Below, piece by piece: positions 52,413 through 63,700 of a DNA stretch of 64,000 bases. The notes beneath the pieces are model-generated. The model worked only from the letters and a program-made list of their open reading frames with translations, was not told the origin of the DNA and made no database searches. The translations under genes and the position numbers were made by a program. Origin of the DNA: Xenoacremonium recifei (lineage: Eukaryota; Ascomycota; Sordariomycetes; Hypocreales; Nectriaceae); NCBI GenBank assembly GCA_012184525.1, contig WOFQ01000015.1:372001-436000 (forward strand). The letters are read 5' to 3'. Each line of letters starts with the position of its first letter. Position 1 is the first letter of the stretch.

Positions 52413-54002
52413 CAGAGGCATCCAACCCAACCAATATCTGACACCCACCCACCCACGGCCCGAATCTGCTCTAGCCGGGGCTGACAGGCCGGGGTGACTG
52501 AGAGTCAGTGAGTGCCGAGTCACAGAGATGGTAGAAGTTAGTACTGGAATCATGGGGCGAGGCGGTGCTGCGGCTGCGTTCATGTCAGCAGTCCCGCGCT
52601 TGCTCGAGCCAATAAGCGCCCGCGATGCTATTTTTAAGGCGCTTAGAAGGGACCCTGCAGCGGGGCGGAACGGGGATGATCCGGTGGCGCGGGATGTTTC
52701 GTTTCAAGCGCGCTGATTGGGTAGACGCTCTTCTCGTGTCGTCGAGTCTGGACTTTGACAGCCTCGCGATGGCGGGCGTGATTGGTGCGCGGGGGGAATT
52801 GCAGTTCGAAAAGAAGAGGCAGCCGTGGAATAGCGTCGGCGACCGTCAAACACCACGCGATATCGATGCGAAAATTGGCCAACGGGGAGTGGACAAGCAA
52901 AAATAGCACACTACCCTCGTCTAGCATTTGAAGACTCACTCGCCGGCCACTACAAAGGTCCCCCCGCCTCGCCGCGAGCAGCGAGCCGTCCAATGGTGAG
53001 TGAATGCCAGAGGGCATCTCGGCCGAGTTGCCGTGTTCAAACACGCAAGAGTTCGAGCCTAAGATACGTTACATTTTGTGTGCGTATCTGCTTCGTCCGC
53101 TTAGTCGTCGGCCGACGGTGGGGGGGCTGCTGATTGTTGGCGGGCGGGCGATATACGGGCAGCGATGGAGAAAACGTGTCCTGACTAAGAGGGAGGGAGG
53201 GCAGAGGTTCGGCGATCTGGGCTGCATTGCAGGTCGCGCGCCCCGATGCAGATGATGACAGAGTACGGAGTAGAGAGCCGCGACTCCAGGGCGGGTTGGG
53301 CCAATTGAGCAGAGGCTTTGCGAGTTGCCGAATCGGGGCAGGATATTGCGAGGTTGCCCCACGCGGGCGGACGGTTATGTCTACCAGCGCCCCGGGATAA
53401 TGGCAATGACAATGACACAAACAGGGACTGCTTATGCTGGCTGCTGTAATACGTCGTGCCAGGTAGGGCTGCAAGGGGTTTAGGCTGGCTGTGTTGGACT
53501 GAGTGTCAGAGTGCGTGTGCGTATGCGGTACTCCGTACCTTACGGCACGTCGAGTATCCGTGATAGGGCGTGGCTGAAGCGTTAGCACGGCCACCGCAAC
53601 CCGCCCCAGCCTCAGCCCTATGAGTTTTGGCTGTCTGTCTGTCTGTCCTCCTCCGAGTCCAAACCAAACGAAACGATCTGCGCATCCCTGTCGCTCGGCG
53701 AAATGGCGTAGCAGCAGGCCGCAGCGTGGGACCCGTTTGGAGTCGGGCTTTTTCTCTACTATTATCGCGTGGTTCCTATTCTGGTCGGTGAACATCCATT
53801 CCAGGGTTCTGGTTTGGTCCACACCCCCCTGTCCTGCCCATGACGATGCTGATGGGTGGTGGTGAGTGATGATGCGGATGATGGGAGACAAACCCCTGGA
53901 ACTAGAGTCGTCCGCATACGGGATACGGGACGGGAGGCACGGCGGAGGGAGGGGCAGGGGTGCGGCTGGGACGGAGGCCGACGTTGTGAAGACGCTGTGC
54001 TG

Positions 54003-54008
54003 TATAAA
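54003..54008 (+). promoter_or_regulatory. TATA box of the 55-aa gene
   Basis: TATAAA lies 215 bp before the start at 54223, inside tgtataaagggag. Two AGGGG motifs lie just upstream (about 53950-53961); AGGGG is the stress-response element core in fungi. A C/A-rich leader follows (54100-54222), as in strongly expressed fungal genes. Confidence 0.5.
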
Positions 54009-54222
54009 GGGAGATGGCTTCGCTCGAGATGGATGGGATTCGACATCACCAACCAACACTCTTCAGCTTCACTACAGCTTCACACAAAGCAACCTTTAAT
54101 CAGCTTTACTTCAAACAATCTTCCATCTACAGCTCAAACATTGAAAACATCACCACCAACCCCTCAACACCATAATTTCCACCACCTCCACCAAAAAAAC
54201 CATCACCAACACCACAACCACA

Positions 54223-54390
54223 ATGGCCGCCTTCACCACCACCTCCGCCACCAACTTCGGCCGATCCGGCTACAATGGCCCTGCCGTCAACTTTGGCCGC
54301 TCCGGCTACAACAAGGACGGCGACGACGACTCAGCGCCCAAGACCGACAAGGGCCGCAGCGGCTACAACGAACCCGAGGAGGACGAGTAA
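54223..54390 (+). CDS. 55-aa protein with three GRSGYN repeats
   Basis: Single exon ATG 54223 to TAA 54390; it is too short for most gene callers. The protein starts MAAFTTTSATN and contains NFGRSGYN twice (residues about 11-18 and 23-30) and KGRSGYN once (about 43-49), separated by 4-13 residues. It ends in an acidic EPEEDE. Codons are C-ending throughout, a bias seen in highly expressed genes of filamentous fungi. A TATA box and C/A-rich leader precede it. It has no signal peptide, Cys or membrane segment, so it is probably cytosolic and disordered. I do not recognise the family. Repeats of a six-residue core in a 55-aa protein are unusual enough to deserve attention. Confidence 0.8.
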   Translation: MAAFTTTSATNFGRSGYNGPAVNFGRSGYNKDGDDDSAPKTDKGRSGYNEPEEDE

Positions 54391-54851
54391 TTTTTTGACT
54401 CTACATCACCATGCGGCGTTTTCTTGGGTAGCGAAAAGTCGGGGTGGGAGCTTTGCATAGAGGCTTGCATTGGGCGGCGTTGATGTTGGAGCATTTACAT
54501 GGCATGGCATGGCATACACACACAGACCCAGTATTGTTTTTGGCTTTGAGAGTTTTTGCATTGCGGCATGGTTTGGAGTTTATGGCTGCGCATCCTTGGG
54601 GACTTGACTCGGGGATGCGCAGCTGCATCAGCATCTCTTCGATTCTTGGAAGCCCTGGCGGTGGATCATCTCTTTGAAGACAGCTTGGTTTATGCATTGG
54701 GCGGCGTTTCTCCTTTCTTTCTCTATAGACTTTCTTCCCTGTTTTTTGCATAGACCTAGACCTTAGATTAGACAGACCGCCTCAACTCCTAATACTGTAC
54801 ACGAGAGTTAATACAAGAGCAATCTTCTTTCAACTGCACGTCCCCAGCTTC
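54391..54851. other. Convergent 3' spacer
   Basis: This stretch lies between the 55-aa gene stop and the stop of the MnmE-type gene. It probably holds a long 3' UTR. It carries a ggcat run (54499-54514) and nothing else. Confidence 0.45.
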
Positions 54852-56682
54852 ACTTCCCCACGCAGAACCTACAAACGCCATCTTGTCAGCATCGCGCCTC
54901 GTCCAGGATCAAAGGCTTGGCCATGGTCAGAACTTACTTCTCAAAGATCACCCCCAGCACATCCTCAACATCGCCCGCCACACCCCGGCCCGTGATCCGC
55001 GCCAGACAGTCCGCCGCGTACCGGAGATACTCAGCCGCCAGCACCGCATCCGCATCCTCCCCCTCCTCCTCCGGCCGCGCCTCCCGCAGGAATTCCTCCA
55101 GATGCCCGCGACACTTCTCCAGCAGCTGTCGTTGCCGCTCCGTCACGCCGAGCAGGTCTTGCTGGTCGGTGGGCATATCCGTCAGGCGCGTGAAGGCTGC
55201 GGCGAGGCTGGTGATGACGCTCGTGAGATCCTTCGCGGGGGCGGCTGTATGCGCCTCGCGGCACGAAATGGCCTGCGCGGCGCCGAGGCTGGGGGGGAGG
55301 GATTCTTGGAAGGCGGAGAGGAGTGTGGCGAAGTGTGAGGGAGGCACGGCATCGCGCTTGTTTACTACAACGAGGCAGGCTTGGGCTTGGGCGGCGAGAT
55401 GCAGCGTTTCGGCGTCGTGGTGGATGTATGCGCCGGAGGGGCCGTGTTCGACGGAGGCGAGGACGATGATGATGTCGGAGTCGAGGGCTTTTTGCTTTGC
55501 GCGCCGGATGCCTTCTTCTTCGACGGCGCCGATGGGACTGTCGGATGTCTTGAGGGAGTCGTTGGACCGGAAGCCGGCCGTGTCGGCGAAGGAGCAGAGG
55601 TAGCCGCGGATATCCAGGCTTGCCTCCACGATGTCCCGTGTCGTTCCAGCTTCCCCGGACACGATAGATGCCTCCCGTCCGACAATCAGGTTCATCAGCG
55701 AGCTCTTGCCCACGTTCGGGGGTCCAAGCAGCGCGATTCGGATGCCATTCCGCAGCAACTCGCTGCGCTGACTCCCCAGCTCATGCATCTCAATGCCGCG
55801 CACGATAGCCTCAACTTGCGCCGTTACATTCCCCAGCAGCTCAGCCTGCGACTCATCAAAGTGCTGGTCCTCAGAGAAGTCAATCAACGCCTCGATCTCA
55901 CCACGCGCCAGCAGCAACTGCTCACGCCAAGCCTCATACGCACGACCCAGAGCGCCGGAAGAGCCTCGTACCGCGGCGCGACGCTGCTGCTCCGTCTCGG
56001 CCGCGAGGGTGTCGCTGAGCGATTCGATCTGCGCCAGGTCGAGGCGGTCGTGGAAGAAGGCCCGCTGGGTGAACTCGCCGGGCTCGGCGTAGCGGATGCG
56101 GCGCGAGGGGGAGGAGCTGTGTGGGATGGCGGCGAGGACGGCTTTGACGGTGGCTGGGCCGCCGTGGATGTGCAGCTCGAGAACGTCTTCGCCGGTGACG
56201 GTTTTGGGGGAGGGGAAGTAGAGGACTAAGGCCTCTGCGTCGAGGATCTGGGGGGGTTGGGATGAGGCTGAGGAGGAGGGGTCATATAGTGTCCGCACTG
56301 TGGCATATCGCGGCTTTGGGAGGCTCTTGGATGGGCATAGAGCCCGGTAGATCTGTAGCATCAAGTTTAGAAAGGGTGGTCATACAGATGGGTTGATACT
56401 TACATCCAGGCATGACGGGCCTGATATACGAATGACAGCAATACCAGCGCGACCCTGTGCTGTTGAGAGCGCATAGATGGTGTCTCCCACGGTTGGAAGA
56501 CCACCCTTCTTATCGGACGGTGTAGGATGCCATGTCTCTTGGGAGAATCGCCGTGAAAGGCCGAGACTTCGATGAGCTGAAGACGAGGGTGAGATGAACC
56601 GACGAGCTGTATGAGACGATCGGACGCCCGTGAGACTCAGTGTGCGTGCGAGTTCTCTCGGGAGCACGCTACGCTTGAGCAT
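54852..56682 (-). CDS. MSS1: Mitochondrial tRNA-modification GTPase, MnmE/Mss1 family
   Basis: Three exons, complement(54852..54870, 54938..56352, 56404..56682), give 570 aa. The last exon is only 19 bp and encodes the ending FCVGK, which restores the family C-terminal Cys motif (FCxGK). The N-terminus is Arg/Ser-rich and fits a mitochondrial presequence. The first domain shows DTIYALSTAQGRAGIAVIRISGP and the folate-binding ELHIHGGPAT. A helical part carries AFFHDRLDLAQIESL. The G domain has LLGPPNVGKSSLMN, SGEAGTTRDIVE, FADTAGFR and VVNKRD. With a GidA/Mto1 partner it makes the 5-taurinomethyl or carboxymethylaminomethyl group on wobble U34 of mitochondrial tRNAs. ATG 56682 is the first ATG of the frame. 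Confidence 0.95.
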
Positions 56683-57259
56683 CTGCGATGTATAATTGTT
56701 CACGATCTCGATGTGCTAGAGATCTTGATGAGATTACCGAAAAGTTGTGGTTGAGCGCATGGTTGTATGCTTAGTTTGAGGTCTCACGGTTACAACAGGG
56801 ATTTCTGTCCCCTGAAGCAAATCAGCCTACCCTGTAGACGTGTTAGTGATCCTATGCGCGATATGCAGGTCCCTGGTCGCCTGGTTAAGAAAAGTGATGA
56901 ACTTCATGACAGAATGTAGGTTCAAATACTAGCCGTTGGTTTCATTTGACTTTCATGGAAATCTCATTAATGCCAGGAGCTCTCGGGGTTGTTAGTCGCC
57001 AACCGGCACTATGACGCCCCGGCTTACTTCAGTCATGACTGGCACCGGAGACCGCGGCCTCCGGTCCATTCCCCATCAACCTCATACGGTGCCCTCATCC
57101 CAACCGACTTGAGCGCCTGACAACTCATCCTGTCTCTCTCGCATCCCTCGGCCTCCGGTATCGTCTTTCCCTGGGCTTTACTCCCTACCGCTTCGTTCCC
57201 CCTACCAATTGAATCAAGGTATCCTGTCCGCCAGTGTTTCTGGGCCTACAGTGCCGAAA
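56683..57259. promoter_or_regulatory. Divergent promoter, MSS1-like / Zn2Cys6 gene
   Basis: This 577-bp spacer lies between opposite start codons. The right third is pyrimidine-rich (leader-like). No tRNA or other gene is seen. Confidence 0.4.
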
Positions 57260-59884
57260 ATGGCTTCCATTATGGACGATCAAGACTGCGATGGCAGCGG
57301 CCACGATGAGGGCCCTGGCTCTCCGCAGGGTCTCTCGGCGTCTTCTGCGATGCGACGAGCTGTATGTAGTTGAAACACCTTCCGAAATTTTGCTGTGCTG
57401 TGTTTCATCCCGCCGTTATACTAACATGGTTCTCAGTGCGACGCCTGTCGAGCGCGAAAGGTATGTCCTGTCCTCTAGCACCATGTCGCCAAGGGTCAGG
57501 CCTTGCAAGACGCTTATAGGTCTAATCAAATGCTAGATCCGCTGTGATAGAAACTCCCCGTGCTCTCAATGCTTGCACATCAAGATAGAATGCACATATG
57601 TTGTTGCGCGTCCCAAAGAGAAACGATCACGCATTCTTCTTACTACACAATAGTGCGTAGCCATATACAGCCCGGGCATTGCTTTGGCCAGAATTCATAC
57701 GAGACTGATCGACATTTTCTAGTGAACGAAAGATCGATCTCATCGACCAACGCCTCCAGGGGGTGACCCAGATGCTGGAGGATCTTCGAATGAGCATCGC
57801 TCCATCAAATAATCACAACACTACCAACAGCTCCCCAAACATACCTGCCAAACCGTGCGCTTCGGGCATCGCAACGCCTGGCGTTCGTACCGTTCGATCA
57901 GATTCAGATAGTCCGCTGGTGGAAGGAGACTCGTCACTTACTGCGCACAGCGTCTTTGCCAACGAGTTCTTGCAGAACGCCGTTAGAACGGGCTCGCTTC
58001 AAGATAATAGTCTTGAAATGCGAGAGACTCTCGACTCGCTTCATCATATCGTCAACAATCTAAGACAACAGACGGCTGGGAGTGAGATGTCATATCCTCA
58101 CGCCAGACCAATACAGCGCCAAGCCATTCCGGGCTCCGAGTTGCCACCGATCCAAACCGCGGTCTCGCTCATCAAGAACCCCTCAGGTAAGCTTCTCATT
58201 ATGCATTGCGTCTTGAAATCATCTACACCTCTTCACTTAAAAGCTTGTCGTCTTGAACTATTTACTTACGAGTCCCCGTAGTACATTTCCTCGAAGCAGC
58301 GACCTGGTTGTACGAGTACATACCTGAACATCGTTTTCCAGAGCTTTGTCTCAGCGTGTATTTCTCGGACAACTACTCCGAGGCCGAATTTATCATTGTA
58401 AACGCCGGTCTCCATTACCTGATGCTAGACCATGCTACGCGCATTGAAGAAGACCATGATCAGTACATGAAATGGGCGGAGATGTGTCAGGAGAACTTGG
58501 AGACGGCGTTGTCAAACCTACCACTTCATCTTCCCGCAAACTCTGAAATGATTGTGGCTCTCATATTTGGCGTTAGTTCTTCCTGGCCGTATGACATGAG
58601 ACCGACTGTTGACAGCAACGCAGGTATTCCACTCAATCGAACTCTCCAAACCGTCCCTGTCCTGGACTCTCAACTCCAAAGCATCAGAGCTTTGCCAAAC
58701 TCTGGGTTATCACCGAATCTCACCTATCAAGAACGAGAAGAAAGCAGACCTCGAACACAGGATGCTTCTTTTCTGGTCTGTTTACTACATTGACAAGAGC
58801 CTTTCCCTTCGACTAGGAAGGGCGTCGACAATACCAGATTGGGACGTCACGGTTCCCGAACCGATGTACAATTTTTCGAAGACGCGGCCTATCGCTCATT
58901 TCTTTTACCTCTGGGTCCGGACGGCCAGGTGTCAAGGAAAGATCTACGAGCAGCTCTACAGCCCTGATGCAATAGCGCAACCGGACCAAGTACGACTATT
59001 ACGAGTGCAAGAACTAGAGAAGATGATGAAAGAAATAACTGCGGAAGCAGAAGAGACAAACGTATGTCTTAACATGGGAGTAGACGAGATGCAGATGCTC
59101 ACAAGGCTTACAGGCAAAATGGATCAAGATTGCACCGGACAAGGCAGGAAACGAAATGCTTCTCTTCTTCGAGGTCTCCGACAGAGTCCTTCGATTTTCT
59201 TTGTTGACTCTGATCTACCGTGCGAGCCCAGTTCCAGCTGGTTCTTCGACTTTTACGAGAGACTGTGTCGACACTGCAAGGGCGGCCTTGCAAGAGCACC
59301 AAGAGTGCATCAAGACGATTGACAAACTTCACTCCATCTATTTCCCGTCATATGTACACTGGTAAGTAAAGCAGAAAGCACTCTGTGTTACAGACTCTGA
59401 CTCGTATAGGACTGTTTTGTTCGCTCCCTTCATCCCATTCATCGTCCTCTTCTGTCACGTTATAGAAACTCGAGACCAGAACGACCTGGCCCGCCTTCAC
59501 GCCTTCGTCACATCGATGCAAACCGCGCCCAACTTCTCGGACGCCGCCGCCAAGCTCTTCCGCCTCTTCCAAGTCCTGTACAGTGTGGCCCTGCGCTATG
59601 TCGAGCTTCAAGCTGCAGCACATCCCGCAGAGCGTGGACCAGCAAGCATCGAGCTCGAGAATTATCTGGCCCAACTGGGATTCCCGGCGGCCATGCCTGA
59701 TGCCCAGCAGCAGCAGCAACAGCAACCGGCGCCTTCCTTTCAGCTTGGAGGGCTTATGGATGGCACGAGTCCGATGATGTGGATGGGGAATACGGCGCAG
59801 CTGGATGAATGGTTTAATAGTAATCAGCAGATGATGGGGCTGATGCAGGAGCCGAGCTTTAACTTTCCTCCAGATCAGCAATGA
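57260..59884 (+). CDS. Zn2Cys6 fungal transcription factor
   Basis: Eight exons, 57260..57361, 57437..57460, 57537..57652, 57723..58186, 58282..58571, 58624..59061, 59114..59361 and 59410..59884, give 718 aa with frame kept. Exon 2 is 24 bp and encodes CDACRARK. The zinc cluster spans Cys35, 38, 45, 51, 54 and 61 (C-x2-C-x6-C-x5-C-x2-C-x6-C), followed by basic residues (RPKEKRSR) and a short coiled coil (KIDLIDQRLQGVTQML). The fungal-specific regulatory domain shows LGYHR, MLLFWSVYYIDKSLSLRLGRAS and PDWDVTVPEP. A poly-Gln/Pro and Met-rich C-terminus probably holds the activation region. The target genes are unknown and no metabolic cluster adjoins it. Introns inside the zinc cluster are common in this family. 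Confidence 0.93.
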
Positions 59885-60728
59885 GAAGCCTATGAGGTGG
59901 GCGGCTGTTTGGGAAGAGATGAAGCTGTGTAGAATAGCAGTTGAGCTCTCCTCTCCGACATTTTGTATCATACAACATCTCCCTCCTTACCCCATGTTAA
60001 CACCCAGCTCAGTGCAAAGCGTTCTCCAGAGACAGCGTAGCATAAACGATAATGATCACCACATGTGTGTATGTGTACAATGATAGATGTCTACACCTAG
60101 AGGAAAATAAAAAATCTCGAGCTCCTATAACTTCCATTAAGATTTCTAGACTTATATTGAAGGGCATGCATAAGTAGGCGCGACATGAAAGTCTAGGGTA
60201 GCCTTACGGGGAGTTGAGAGTAAGCCCCCACTGGCCCAATCTAGCTCCGACGCCACAGCGGCAGCTGAGCCCCCTGGGCGTACGTGTAATGACGCTATGG
60301 CCTATGCCCAGCAGAGGGAGGTACGTACTCCTAGCAGGCATCCCGTATTCCTGAACCCTGAATCCAATCCCATCCATCCATCCATCCCGACGGTGGCCTT
60401 TACGAGCATTCAACCTCCCACCTAAACCACCACAGCGCGGATTCTGCGAACCCTTGACGCTTCTCGACCTGCACCGAGTTCGCCGGCCGGACCTCCTATC
60501 AGCGACGCCATTGCAAAGCTTCTGTCAGCTTACCTTCCAGCTTCTCTCAGGGTCCTCCCGCTATTCGGTCCATTTGTCGAAGCGAGACATCTCCATCCCT
60601 CTGTGCCAGCCCTTGCACAGCATGCCTGAGATTTGACTCCCGTCGCCCACCGCCGAAGCTCCCCCTTGAGAGACACGAGATCGTACATCGTCCTGCTCTC
60701 CAACGGCTGGACTGGAGCTTGATGCGGG
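59885..60728. promoter_or_regulatory. Intergenic region before the P4-ATPase
   Basis: This 844-bp stretch lies between two plus-strand genes. ccatccatccatccatccc at 60368-60386 is a short repeat. The last 300 bp are pyrimidine-rich and probably leader. No gene is seen. Confidence 0.4.
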
Positions 60729-63700
60729 ATGCCTCCCTCACCACCATATCACCCGTCCGACCCCCCCGATTCGCCCACGCATGATTCCGACTCCGACCTC
60801 GAACTCGACATCCAGGAGCTCGACCCGATCTCGACCGAGCCTGCCCGGGGGTCGCGCCCGGAGCCCGAACACAAGACTTCACGGATAGCGCTGCGGAACT
60901 TGCGCATGGGGGGCCTGCGACGCGCCAACAAGCGAGGCCGAGGCTATGGCGATCTCGGCCTGAACAGAGACGGTTCTGACGACCAGGCGCAACTGCTGGG
61001 CGAGCCAGACGGCGCGGGCGGACGATGGTCGGAGGGCAGCGGCTATGGCGAGGATGACCGGCCGTTGCTGGGCGGCGATCAGTCGTCCCAGATGCGAAAG
61101 TCCTTCTCAGATGGCATGTCTGGACGTCTACGGCTGCCCAGCTTCATGTCCGGTTCGAAGAAGCCAGAGCCCGAGGAGGCTGACGACCAGGAGGAAGACG
61201 ACCCTTCAGCATCTCGACATGTTGCCGTCGGTTCGACCCAGACGACCCGGTTCCCGAACAACATCGTATCCAACGCCAAATACACGGCATTCACTTTCCT
61301 ACCTGTCACATTATACAACGAATTCTCCTTCTTCTTCAACATGTACTTCCTCCTCGTCGCCCTCTCGCAAGCGATTCCTGCCCTGAGGATTGGTTACTTA
61401 TTGACCTATATTGCGCCACTCGCGTTTGTTCTTTGTATTACTATGGGAAAGGAGGCGTGGGATGATATTGAGCGGCGGAGGCGGGATACTGAAGCGAACT
61501 CGGAGCCTTACACGATTTTGATGTTCAGAGACGCGGATCCGAGCAACCGAAACTCTCGACAACCAAAGACCTTGAAGTCGGATTCTCTGAGAAGGAAAAA
61601 GACCAGAGGTGGACGAGATAACCTATCGGATATTCAAGAAGAGGACGATGCACCCGACAACCAGCCGTCATCTTTCGTGCAGGAAATGAGCCGCAAGTCC
61701 AAGGATTTGAAGGTTGGAGATGTGCTGAAACTGAGTAAAGGCCAACGTGTGCCTGCAGACGTTGTCATTTTGAAGTGCTACTCTTCAGAAGCGTCACAGC
61801 CTGCTCCGTCGAGACCTTCCAACGACGAGCCTGCCGAGGAGGAGGCTCTTCTCGCGTTTGGCGAGGGCGACGACTCTTCTGCGAAGGGGAAGCAACCAGC
61901 TACAGACGCGCCCGAAAGCGAAAGCGAGCGCGAGTCCAATGGAGAGACTTTCATCAGGACGGATCAGCTCGACGGTGAAACGGACTGGAAGCTGAGAGTT
62001 GCGTCTCCCCTAACACAGAATCTCGCAACCGAGGAGTTTGTGCGTCTCCGAGTCACGGGTGGAAAGCCGGACAAGAAGGTCAATGAGTTCTTAGGTACCG
62101 TGGAGCTTCTCCCGTCTCGAAGAGACGCTTTAAACCACCATAGCTCTTCGGTACAGCAGGATGACGATCATTCACAATCTTCGGCACTTTCTATCGACAA
62201 CACTGCCTGGGCCAACACTGTCATAGCCTCACAAGCTACGACGCTGGCTGTCATCGTCTATACAGGGCCCCAGACCCGGTCTGCGCTGTCAACAGCCCCG
62301 TCTCGCTCCAAGACGGGTCTCTTGGAATATGAAATCAACTCCCTGACGAAGATCCTTTGTGCTTTGACTCTGGCTCTATCAATCATCCTCGTTGCCTTGG
62401 AAGGTTTCGAAAACACCGAGGGTGCCGTCTGGTATGTTAAGATTATGCGGTTCCTGGTGTTGTTCTCGACAATTGTGCCTATCAGTCTTCGTGTCAACTT
62501 GGACATGGGTAAGAGCGCCTACTCGTGGTTCATACAGCGTGATCCCGGAATTCCGGGGGCTGTGGTACGAACAAGCACAATTCCTGAGGATCTTGGAAGA
62601 ATCGAATATCTTCTCAGCGACAAGACGGGCACGCTTACGCAAAACGAAATGGAGATGAAGAAGATCCACGTGGGAACCGTGTCCTATGCCAACGAGGCCA
62701 TGGATGAAGTATCTGCGTACGTTCGCCAAGGGTTCAACGTCCAACCTACCACAGACCCTGCATCCCATACAATGCTGATCACGCCATCATCGACATATTC
62801 GAACACTGCGAACATGGGAGCAACCCGGACGAGGAGAGAGATCGGCACCCGAGTACGAGATGTTGTGCTGGCCCTCGCGCTTTGCCACAACGTCACCCCG
62901 ACAATTGACACCGAGGACGGAAAGGAGGTGACTTCATACCAAGCCTCTTCTCCAGACGAAATCGCCATCGTGAAGTGGACAGAATCAGTTGGCCTGCGAC
63001 TGCACTATCGAGACAGGAAAGGCATGGTTCTGGAATTTGCGGGCAGTGGTCGACCGGTAGTCCGCGTCCGGATTCTCGACGTCTTCCCTTTTACTTCAGA
63101 GGGCAAGCGCATGGGTATCATCGTTCACTTCCATGAGAATTCTAGTATACCAAACCCGGATCTGACCAGCGGTGAGATTTGGTTCTACCAGAAGGGAGCC
63201 GATACCGTCATGGGACCTATTGTCGCTGCCAACGACTGGCTCGACGAAGAGACGGCCAACATGGCGCGAGAAGGTCTCCGGACGCTGGTCGTTGGCCGGA
63301 AGAAGCTCTCGTATCAGCAGTACCAGGAGTTTTCCGCACGATACCAGGAGGCTTCCTTGGCCATTGCGGGACGAGATGCAGGAATGCAACGGGTCGTCTC
63401 GCATTATCTCGAGAACGACCTGGAGCTTCTTGGAGTTACCGGTGTAGAGGACAAGCTGCAGAGGGATGTCAAGCCTTCGCTGGAGCTTCTCCGTAACGCT
63501 GGCATCAAGATCTGGATGTTGACGGGTGACAAGGTCGAGACGGCGCGCTGTGTCTCAGTGAGCTCCAAGCTGGTGGCTCGTGGTCAGTACATCTATACCG
63601 TTGCCCAGCTTAAGAAGAAGGATAACGCTCAGGAGCACCTCGACTTCCTGCGCAGCAAGACGGACGCGTGCCTTCTCATCGACGGCGAGAGTCTGGCTTT

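Larger units (their letters stand above)
51197..54222. other. Three-kilobase gene-free, microsatellite-rich region
   Basis: No gene can be supported. The region carries a gagt run (51760-51793), an inverted pair of GCATC arrays (52273-52296 and 52394-52412), gggct repeats (52314-52334) and a tctg run (53631-53648). Composition is GC-rich with many CG-containing motifs. A 340-codon open frame on the minus strand at 53037..54059 is Pro/Ser/Arg-rich and looks like a GC-rich shadow. The right end is the promoter of the 55-aa gene. Confidence 0.55.

Noticed and set aside
53037..54059. 340-codon minus-strand open frame in the 3-kb gap
   Set aside because: Composition is Pro/Ser/Arg/His-rich and repetitive, no domain is seen, and it overlaps the promoter of the 55-aa gene. 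It is expected by chance in GC-rich DNA.
56860..56960. tRNA-like ggttcaaat near 56930
   Set aside because: No matching acceptor stem or anticodon arm could be built around it.
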